Shown here one piece after another: positions 13,866 through 19,949 of a DNA stretch of 42,334 nt. The DNA comes from Anaeromyxobacter sp. PSR-1 (GTDB lineage Bacteria; Myxococcota; Myxococcia; Myxococcales; Anaeromyxobacteraceae). The stretch's first letter is position 1. Each line of letters opens with the position of its first letter. The position numbers and the translations under genes are program-made. The stretch is taken from positions 1-42,334 of the forward strand of contig NZ_BAZG01000020.1 of the NCBI RefSeq assembly GCF_000964525.1, read 5' to 3'. Under the pieces are notes generated by a model. It worked only from the letters and a program-made list of their open reading frames with translations. It had not been told where the DNA came from and made no database searches.

Positions 13866-14789
13866 CTACGCGTACCGCACGCCGCGCCGCATCTCGCGGA
13901 GCCGGCGCACGCGCTCCTCGATGGGCGGGTGGGTCGAGAACAGGCTCATCATCTTCGCGCCCGCCCCGTGGAACGGGTTCACGATGAACAGGTGCGCGGT
14001 GGCGGGGCCGCCGTACTGGTACGGGATGGCCTCGTTGCCGCGCTCCAGCGCGAGCAGCGCCTCGGCGAGCGGCTCGGGGTCGCCCACCAGCTCGGCGCCG
14101 GACGCGTCCGCGCCGTACTCCCGCGAGCGGGAGACCGCGAGCTGGATCACGAGCGCCACGAGCGGCGCCAGGATGGCCCAGGCGAGCAGCTCGAGCGCCG
14201 AGCCGCCGCGGTCGTCCTCGCGGCGCATGCCGCCGAGCAGCGCGCCCCAGCGGACCACGTAGCCGAGCGTCGAGATGAGCCCGGCCACCGCCGCGGCGAC
14301 GGTGGAGATGAGGATGTCGCGGTTGCGCACGTGGGCGAGCTCGTGCGCGAGCACGCCCTCGAGCTGGCGGCGGTCGAGGATGCGGAGGATCCCCTCGGTG
14401 ACGGCGACCGCCGCGTGCGACGGGTTCCTGCCCGTGGCGAAGGCGTTCGGCGTCTCGGAGGGAATGACGTAGACCCGGGGCATGGGCATGCCCGCGCGCC
14501 GGGTGAGCCGCTCGACGATCTCGTAGACCTGCGGCAGCTCCTCGCGCGTCACCGGCCGCGCGCGGTGCGCCATGAGCGCGAGCCGGTCGGAGAACCAGTA
14601 GGAGAGGAAGTTGAAGACGAGGCCGAGCCCGCCGAACAGCAGCATCCCCTGCGCGCCGCCGATCGCGTTGCCGCCGATCGCGAGCAGCGCGATGAGCAGC
14701 GCCATCAGCATCGCGGTCTTGGCGTAGTTCCGGCCCACGCCGGCCTTCGGGGACATGCCGCGCGGCTGCGCCGCCTCGCTCCAGGACAT
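13866..14789 (-). CDS. htpX: HtpX-like membrane M48 zinc metalloprotease
   Basis: 307 residues. Two N-terminal membrane helices (about 25-45 and 48-66) are followed by the peptidase domain with zinc motif His149-Glu150-x2-His153 (HELAHVRNRDIL) and a third-ligand region SREYGADASGAEL. Two more hydrophobic segments lie between the zinc motif and that region. HtpX degrades misfolded inner-membrane proteins with FtsH; the active site faces the cytoplasm. ATG 14789 lacks a clear ribosome site; ATG 14756 (MSPKAG) is an in-frame alternative that keeps the whole membrane part. It is divergent from top6B and convergent with the small lipoprotein. Confidence 0.95.
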   Translation of the reverse strand: MSWSEAAQPRGMSPKAGVGRNYAKTAMLMALLIALLAIGGNAIGGAQGMLLFGGLGLVFNFLSYWFSDRLALMAHRARPVTREELPQVYEIVERLTRRAGMPMPRVYVIPSETPNAFATGRNPSHAAVAVTEGILRILDRRQLEGVLAHELAHVRNRDILISTVAAAVAGLISTLGYVVRWGALLGGMRREDDRGGSALELLAWAILAPLVALVIQLAVSRSREYGADASGAELVGDPEPLAEALLALERGNEAIPYQYGGPATAHLFIVNPFHGAGAKMMSLFSTHPPIEERVRRLREMRRGVRYA

Positions 14790-14949
14790 GGTGCTTGAGT
14801 AACCATCGGAGGGGCCGCGTCAATCCGCCGGACGCCCGCCCGCCCGCGCGCTGGCGCGCACGGGGCGCCGCGATCTCGCGCGGGATCCCCCGCCGTGCTA
14901 TTGGGGCCAGGCAGGCGATATCGCGGGGTTGCGAGGTCAGCGCGTCCAT

Positions 14950-17043
14950 ATGGCGGCTCGGAAGGCGGCGGCGGTGAGGGCGAAGGGGAAGGCGGGGGGT
15001 CGGGACCGGGAGCGCGACCAGCTCGAGCTGGCGGTGGTCGGGGGAGCGGCCGCGCGCCGCTCGAAGCCCGCCGCGACGCCGCCCGCCCGGGCGCCGGCGC
15101 GCAAGGCCGCCGGGCGGGCCCGCCCCGCGCCGGTCGAGGAGCCGGAGCTCCTGCCGCCCGCGCCCGAGGCCGAGCCGGAGCCGGCCCCGGCGGCGCGCTC
15201 GCCGAGGCGCCGCGCCACCGCGGAGCAGATGGCGCAGCAGCAGCGCGAGATCTCCATCTCCGAGTTCTTCACCAAGAACCGGCACCTGCTCGGCTTCGAC
15301 AACGCCTCGAAGGCGCTGCTCACCACCATCAAGGAGGCGGTGGACAACTCGCTCGACGCCTGCGAGGAGGCCGGCATCCTCCCCGAGATCACCATCGAGG
15401 TCCGCGACCTCGGGCTGGACGAGAAGGGCGAGGGCGACCTGACGAAGGGCGAGGGCCGCTTCGTGGTGGTGGTGGAGGACAACGGCCCCGGCATCGTGAA
15501 GGCGCAGGCGCCGAAGATCTTCGGCAAGCTGCTCTACGGCTCGAAGTTCCACCGCCTGAAGCAGAGCCGCGGCCAGCAGGGCATCGGCATCAGCGCCGCC
15601 GCCATGTACGGCCAGCTCACCACCGGCCAGCCGATCCGGATGATCTCCCGCACCGGCAAGGGCAAGCCGGCCTTCGGGCTCGAGATCCAGATCGACACCC
15701 GCAAGAACAACCCGGTGGTCACCGCCGAGCGGCAGCTCGACGACTGGCACGAGCACGGCACGCGGGTGGAGCTGGAGATCGTCGCGAACTGGCAGCAGGG
15801 GCAGCGGTTCGTGAACCGCTACGTGGAGCACACCGCGCTGTCCAACCCGCACGCCACCTTCCACTACCTGCGCCCGCGGCAGGCGCCGCTCTCGTTCCCG
15901 CGCGCCACCGACGAGCTGCCCAAGGAGGCGCAGGAGATCAAGCCGCACCCGCACGGCGTGGAGCTGGGCGCGCTGATGCGGATGGCCGCCGACTCGAAGA
16001 GCCACGACGTGCGCGGGTTCCTGCAGTCCGCGTTCTCGCGCGTCTCCTCCACGGTCGCCGACGAGATCGTGAAGAAGGCCGGCTTCAAGGCGAAGGTCCG
16101 CCCGCGCGACGTGGCCGGCGACCGCGAGCTGGCGCGCAAGCTCCACCAGGCCATCGGCGCCACCAGGATCATGGCGCCGCCGACGCAGATCCTCTCGCCC
16201 ATCGGCGACACGCTCATGCGCAAGGGCCTGGTGTCCTTCCTGAACGTGATCGAGACCGAGGGGCCCGAGGAGGAGGAGCAGCTCGACCTCGACGCGGCCC
16301 GGAAGAAGAAGGCCACCAAGAAGGGCAAGGCCGCGAAGGCCGAGGCGCCCGAGGTGCCGGACGCGCCGCCGGAGGAGGGCGTCGAGAAGATCAAGGGCCA
16401 CAACTACTTCATCGCGACGGTGACCCGGCCGCCCAAGGTGTACCGCGGCAACCCGTTCCAGGTGGAGGTCGGCCTCGCGTACGGCGGGAGCTGGCCGGCC
16501 GACAAGCCCATCGAGCTGTTCCGCTTCGCGAACCGCGTGCCGCTGCTGTTCCAGCGCGGCGCGTGCGGCATGACCGAGGCCATCGTCAAGACCGACTGGC
16601 GCAACTACCTGCTCAGCCAGCCGCGCGGCTCGCTGCCGGTCGGGCCCATGGCGCTGCTCGTGCACATCGCCTCGGTCTGGGTGCCGTTCACCAGCGAGGC
16701 GAAGGAGGCGGTGGCGCACTACCCGGAGATCACCCGGGAGATCCAGCTCGCGGCCCAGGAGTGCGGCCGCAAGCTCGCGGCGCACATCCGCAAGCGCAAG
16801 CACGCCGACTACCAGGCGCAGCGGCGCAGCCTTTTCGAGCTGTACATCCAGGAGGTGGCGCAGGCGATCGGCAAGATCGTGAAGCGCAGCCCCGACCCCA
16901 TCAAGCGCGAGTTCCTGCGGCTCGCCGACCAGGTGACGGAGCAGGAGGGCGCCGGCGAGGGGCTCGACGACGCCGCGCTGGAGGAGCAGTCGAGGAAGAT
17001 CACGCGGCGGCCGCGCAGGGCCGAGGAAGAGGAGCAGGAGTAG
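14950..17043 (+). CDS. top6B: type IIB DNA topoisomerase VI subunit B
   Basis: 697 residues. The GHKL ATPase motifs are evident: KEAVDNSLDACEEAG around 128-142, VVEDNGPGI around 174-182 and GQQGIGISAAAMYGQ around 209-223. The middle holds the helix-two-turn-helix and transducer parts, including GFLQSAFSRVSS. The first about 90 residues are a basic, Ala/Pro-rich extension not needed for the ATPase fold, and Lys-rich insertions occur near residues 455-470. Subunit B drives ATP-dependent gate closing in the A2B2 enzyme that passes one duplex through another. ATG 14950 was chosen; an in-frame GTG/ATG lies 21 nt upstream. The gene is 3 nt from top6A. Topoisomerase VI is typical of archaea and plants and uncommon in bacteria. 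Confidence 0.95.
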   Translation: MAARKAAAVRAKGKAGGRDRERDQLELAVVGGAAARRSKPAATPPARAPARKAAGRARPAPVEEPELLPPAPEAEPEPAPAARSPRRRATAEQMAQQQREISISEFFTKNRHLLGFDNASKALLTTIKEAVDNSLDACEEAGILPEITIEVRDLGLDEKGEGDLTKGEGRFVVVVEDNGPGIVKAQAPKIFGKLLYGSKFHRLKQSRGQQGIGISAAAMYGQLTTGQPIRMISRTGKGKPAFGLEIQIDTRKNNPVVTAERQLDDWHEHGTRVELEIVANWQQGQRFVNRYVEHTALSNPHATFHYLRPRQAPLSFPRATDELPKEAQEIKPHPHGVELGALMRMAADSKSHDVRGFLQSAFSRVSSTVADEIVKKAGFKAKVRPRDVAGDRELARKLHQAIGATRIMAPPTQILSPIGDTLMRKGLVSFLNVIETEGPEEEEQLDLDAARKKKATKKGKAAKAEAPEVPDAPPEEGVEKIKGHNYFIATVTRPPKVYRGNPFQVEVGLAYGGSWPADKPIELFRFANRVPLLFQRGACGMTEAIVKTDWRNYLLSQPRGSLPVGPMALLVHIASVWVPFTSEAKEAVAHYPEITREIQLAAQECGRKLAAHIRKRKHADYQAQRRSLFELYIQEVAQAIGKIVKRSPDPIKREFLRLADQVTEQEGAGEGLDDAALEEQSRKITRRPRRAEEEEQE

Positions 17044-17046
17044 GCC

Positions 17047-18150
17047 ATGGCCAGGCTCGACGCCATCGACAAGAAGACGGTCCAGAAGATCGAGACGCTC
17101 GCCGAGTCGGTGCTGCGCTCGGTGAAGGGCGGCAAGAACCCGTTCGTCGAGATCCCGGTCCGCTCGCTCGCGAACGTCCAGTTCAACCCGCGCAAGCGGC
17201 TCATCGAGCTGAAGGACCAGAAGCAGAGGCGCTACTTCTTCAACGTCTCCATGGCGAAGAAGTTCATGCAGACGTTCCTGGTCTCGGAGGCGTGCAAGGA
17301 GCTCATCGACGCCGGCAAGACGACGAGCATCCGCGACCTCTACTACATGACGAAGCACGCCCTCGGGGAGACGCGGCAGAACACCTTCGAGGAGCAGGAG
17401 GAGTCCGACCCCATCATCGAGGACCTGGAGGTCGCGATCGACGCGCTCCGCGAGGAGCTGCACCTGTTCGCGAGCGGCCGCGGCTCGATGGTCGGCCCGC
17501 TCTCCATCCGCGACGCGGGCGACGCCATCGACCTCCGCCGCATGGGCTCGGGCGGCTGGTCGGTGCCGTCCATCGTCGAGGAGCACGTGGTCCAGTTCGG
17601 CAAGAGCGAGGCGAAGTACGTCCTGCTCATCGAGAAGGACGCCGTCTGGAAGCGCTTCAACGAGGACAAGTTCTGGGCCCGCGAGAAGTGCATCATCGTC
17701 ACCGGCCTGGGCCAGCCGCCGCGCGGGGTGCGCCGCATCGTGCAGCGGCTCCACTCCGAGCTGGGACTGCCGGTGTACGTGCTCGTGGACAACGATCCCT
17801 GGGGCTTCTACATCTACTCGGTGCTGAAGCAGGGCTCGATCAACCTGGCCTACGAGTCGATGCGGATGGCGGTGCCGAAGGCGCGCTTCATCGGCCTCTC
17901 CTCCTTCGACAAGGCCAAGTTCAAGCTGCCCGGCAACGTGTCGATCCGCATGAACGACCAGGACGACGCGCGCGCGAAGCAGATGCTCGCCTATCCCTGG
18001 TTCAAGGACCCGAAGTGGCAGCGCGAGATCCAGGAGATGGTCCGCTCCGGCGAGAAGTACGAGCTGGAGGCGCTCTCGCGCCGCGGGATCAGCTTCATCA
18101 CCGAGGAGTACCTGCCGAGGAAGCTCCGCGACCGGGACTGGCTGGAGTAG
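17047..18150 (+). CDS. top6A: type IIB DNA topoisomerase VI subunit A (Spo11 homologue)
   Basis: 367 residues, the usual size. The winged-helix part has TSIRDLYYMTKH at 94-105, containing Tyr99-Tyr100; the second Tyr is the position conserved in Spo11 as the DNA-cleaving residue. The TOPRIM domain has LLIEKDAVWKRF with the metal-binding Glu and DNDPWGFYIYSVLK with the Asp-x-Asp pair. It cleaves both strands with 2-nt overhangs and forms 5'-phosphotyrosyl links (family knowledge). It starts 3 nt after top6B, so the subunits are made together, and a GC-rich hairpin follows. All expected catalytic residues are present, so the enzyme looks active. Confidence 0.96.
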   Translation: MARLDAIDKKTVQKIETLAESVLRSVKGGKNPFVEIPVRSLANVQFNPRKRLIELKDQKQRRYFFNVSMAKKFMQTFLVSEACKELIDAGKTTSIRDLYYMTKHALGETRQNTFEEQEESDPIIEDLEVAIDALREELHLFASGRGSMVGPLSIRDAGDAIDLRRMGSGGWSVPSIVEEHVVQFGKSEAKYVLLIEKDAVWKRFNEDKFWAREKCIIVTGLGQPPRGVRRIVQRLHSELGLPVYVLVDNDPWGFYIYSVLKQGSINLAYESMRMAVPKARFIGLSSFDKAKFKLPGNVSIRMNDQDDARAKQMLAYPWFKDPKWQREIQEMVRSGEKYELEALSRRGISFITEEYLPRKLRDRDWLE

Positions 18151-18166
18151 CGCCGGCGCACGCGCC

Positions 18167-18192
18167 GCCCGGCCCGGGGCCGGGGGCCGGGC
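18167..18192 (+). terminator. GC-rich hairpin after the topoisomerase VI operon
   Basis: Perfect 8-bp arms GCCCGGCC (18167-18174) and GGCCGGGC (18185-18192) begin 16 nt after the top6A stop. Only two T residues follow, and they are part of a TTGACC -35 candidate of the next gene. Confidence 0.5.
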
Positions 18193-18222
18193 TTGACCGA
18201 TCACCCCCGGAGCGGCGAGACT
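18193..18222 (+). promoter_or_regulatory. candidate promoter of the 43-residue basic protein
   Basis: TTGACC (18193-18198), an 18-nt spacer and GAGACT (18217-18222) lie between the hairpin and the gene. The -35 matches at five of six positions; the -10 is weak. Confidence 0.4.
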
Positions 18223-18258
18223 CCGCCGCCTTTCACGACGGACACCAAGGAGAACCAC

Positions 18259-18390
18259 ATGCCCGCCAAGCTCGGGAACCGCTCCAAGCGGAAGATCTCG
18301 AACCGCTCGAAGACCAAGCGCGCCCAGGCGACGCGCAAGCGCGTGCTCAGCGTCAAGCGCAAGCGCCGCGCGAAGCGCTCGCCGCGGTAA
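18259..18390 (+). CDS. very small, highly basic nucleic-acid-binding-like protein
   Basis: 43 residues, of which about 20 are Lys or Arg, and no acidic residue. The sequence has repeated short motifs (NRSKRK, NRSKTK, RKRVLSVKRKRRAKR). An excellent ribosome site AAGGAG stands 7 nt before ATG 18259, and a candidate promoter lies upstream, suggesting strong, separate expression. It could be a nucleoid-associated, RNA-binding or ribosome-associated peptide. It is not recognisably L34, THX or HU. It follows topoisomerase VI but is separated by a hairpin, so a topological role is only a positional guess. An in-frame upstream start at 18193 is less likely because it lacks a ribosome site. Confidence 0.75.
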   Translation: MPAKLGNRSKRKISNRSKTKRAQATRKRVLSVKRKRRAKRSPR

Positions 18391-18424
18391 TCCCGCGCGC
18401 CCTCCATGCTGCGAGGCCTTCGAC

Positions 18425-18450
18425 GGCCCGGCTGCGCGAGCGGCCGGGCC
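18425..18450. terminator. hairpin between convergent genes
   Basis: Arms GGCCCGGC (18425-18432) and GCCGGGCC (18443-18450) lie between the basic protein stop and the exonuclease stop. It could serve both strands. It has no T tract. Confidence 0.45.
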
Positions 18451-18473
18451 GCGCCGTTCCGGGGACAGGTGCG

Positions 18474-19289
18474 CTACAGCGCCTGCGCCCGCAGCGCCGG
18501 CTCGCGGCCGTCGAAGAACGGCGCGCAGCGATCCAGGAACCCGTCCAGCGCGCTCCGCTCGCCCGGGCGGAGCCGCCGCGCGAACAGCCGCGGCAGCGCG
18601 TCGCGCGCGAGCGCCGCGCTCTCGGCGTAGCCGTCCGGCGTGAGCGACCCCTCCACCAGGCGGACGCGCAGGAACAGCAGGAACGTCTGCACCACGTCGG
18701 TCATGCAGTACCCGGCGATCCGGTCCAGCGCGCCCTCGGCGTACAGCGCCTGCACGTCGGCGCCGGCCACGTCCTCCTTGCCCGGCAGCCCCACCAGCTT
18801 CGCGTACAGGTCGAGCGGCGCCGCGGTGGCCTGGCCGGCGAGCAGCTCCTTCACGTCGAGGTGCTCGGTCCCGCCGGTGCGACGGGCCGCCCCGAACCAG
18901 GCCGGGGTGGGGATGGCGTGCTTCAGCGAGCGCAGCTCCAGCACCGGCAGGTCGAAGCCCTTGCCGTGGAAGGTCACCAGCGAGGCGCCCTCCAGCCGCT
19001 GCCACATCGTCTCGAGGAAGGCGGCCTCCGGCCCGCGCCGGTCGGTCCAGGCGACCGCGTCGGTGACGCGGACGATGCCGCCGTCCTCCTCCGCCTCGAG
19101 CAGGCAGGCCGCCACCGGGCGGTGGTACGGCAAGGGGAGGAAGTCGCTGCGGCCGCCCGTCCGGGCGCGCCGCTCGGCGAGCACCCGGCGGAGCTGCTCC
19201 GAGTAGGGGCGGGAGGGCTCCCCGTCCACGGCCGAGACCAGCGCCTCGTCGGGCACGGTCTCGAGATCCAGGGTCACGAAGCGCCGCAC
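18474..19289 (-). CDS. predicted 3'-5' exonuclease (PolB-type exonuclease-like)
   Basis: 271 residues. The DnaQ-like metal motifs appear as TLDLET (Asp8, Glu10), LVTFHGKGFDLPVLELRSL (second motif, Asp) and YCMTDVVQTFLLFLR (third motif, Asp). This spacing fits the stand-alone exonucleases related to the proofreading domain of family B polymerases. It should degrade single-stranded DNA or RNA from the 3' end with two metal ions. No polymerase gene is nearby. GTG 19289 is the start just before the first strand; no ribosome site is visible. It is convergent with the basic protein and divergent from the helical protein. Confidence 0.85.
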   Translation of the reverse strand: MRRFVTLDLETVPDEALVSAVDGEPSRPYSEQLRRVLAERRARTGGRSDFLPLPYHRPVAACLLEAEEDGGIVRVTDAVAWTDRRGPEAAFLETMWQRLEGASLVTFHGKGFDLPVLELRSLKHAIPTPAWFGAARRTGGTEHLDVKELLAGQATAAPLDLYAKLVGLPGKEDVAGADVQALYAEGALDRIAGYCMTDVVQTFLLFLRVRLVEGSLTPDGYAESAALARDALPRLFARRLRPGERSALDGFLDRCAPFFDGREPALRAQAL

Positions 19290-19487
19290 GGGACGACTGT
19301 CGCAGCCGGGTCTGACAGTGCGCGCATGCCACCCTGGGTGGTGCCGGGCAGGGGGCTTCCCCCCTCGGCGGCGGCCCCTCCTGGACGCGCCGCGTCAGGG
19401 AACGCCGGCGCTACCCTCGGGATGGCACGGAAACCCCTTTCACGCCGGCGCGGGGCGGGCGGCCCGGCCCGCGGAGGAGGTGCGGTC

Positions 19488-19943
19488 ATGAAGGCGTCCA
19501 CTGCACGGAAGGTGAACGGCGGGGCAGAGGGTCGGCGCAACCCGATCGCCGCGGTCCAGGGTCGGATCGACGCGCTCGAGGGCGAGGCGCGCGGACGGCT
19601 GCTGCGCGTGCTCGGGGCGGGCGAGGAGGCGCTGCACGACCTCGACCTCGCGCTGGAGCGGGTCTCGCGCGAGGACTGGTCCACCCGCGGAATGCGGCGG
19701 CACCTGGACGAGCTCCGGGCGCGCGCGGAGAACCTGCGGGCGGCGGCGCTGCGGCGCGTGGCGGAGATGCCGGGCGAGGCCGTGAGCCGGCTCGCCACCG
19801 GCAGCCGCGTGCCGGTGCGGAACCTGGCGCGCGGCCTGGAGCGGATCGCGAAGCGCCTCGAGGAGCGTCCGCCGGCGATCTCGGTGGTGGCCGACCGCGA
19901 GGAGCGCGAGCCGCCCGAGGTGCCGTCGGAGCACCTGGAGTAG
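19488..19943 (+). CDS. helical protein, possibly phasin-like
   Basis: 151 residues, almost all predicted helix: charged Ala/Leu/Arg/Glu heptads run from about residue 20 to 127 (RIDALEGEARGRLLRVLGAG, HLDELRARAENLRAAALRRV, LARGLERIAKRLEE), with a short basic N-terminus and an acidic Pro-rich tail. The composition resembles phasins or other granule- and chromosome-binding coiled-coil proteins, but no diagnostic motif is seen. GGAGGAGG lies 8 nt before ATG 19488, predicting good translation. It ends 6 bp before the stop of the convergent repeat lipoprotein. Function not assigned. Confidence 0.72.
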   Translation: MKASTARKVNGGAEGRRNPIAAVQGRIDALEGEARGRLLRVLGAGEEALHDLDLALERVSREDWSTRGMRRHLDELRARAENLRAAALRRVAEMPGEAVSRLATGSRVPVRNLARGLERIAKRLEERPPAISVVADREEREPPEVPSEHLE

Positions 19944-19949
19944 CGGCGC

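Noticed and set aside
13840-19332. Very long open frame (over 1,800 codons) on the minus strand across htpX and topoisomerase VI
   Set aside because: It runs antisense to clear genes (top6B, top6A); its composition of Arg/Leu/Val/Asp is that of a GC-rich shadow frame and no domain is visible. Only the htpX and exonuclease parts, in other frames, are real.
19423-19430. TGGCACGG resembling the -24 half of a sigma-54 promoter upstream of the helical protein
   Set aside because: The -12 position 10 nt after the GG does not hold GC, so the element is incomplete.
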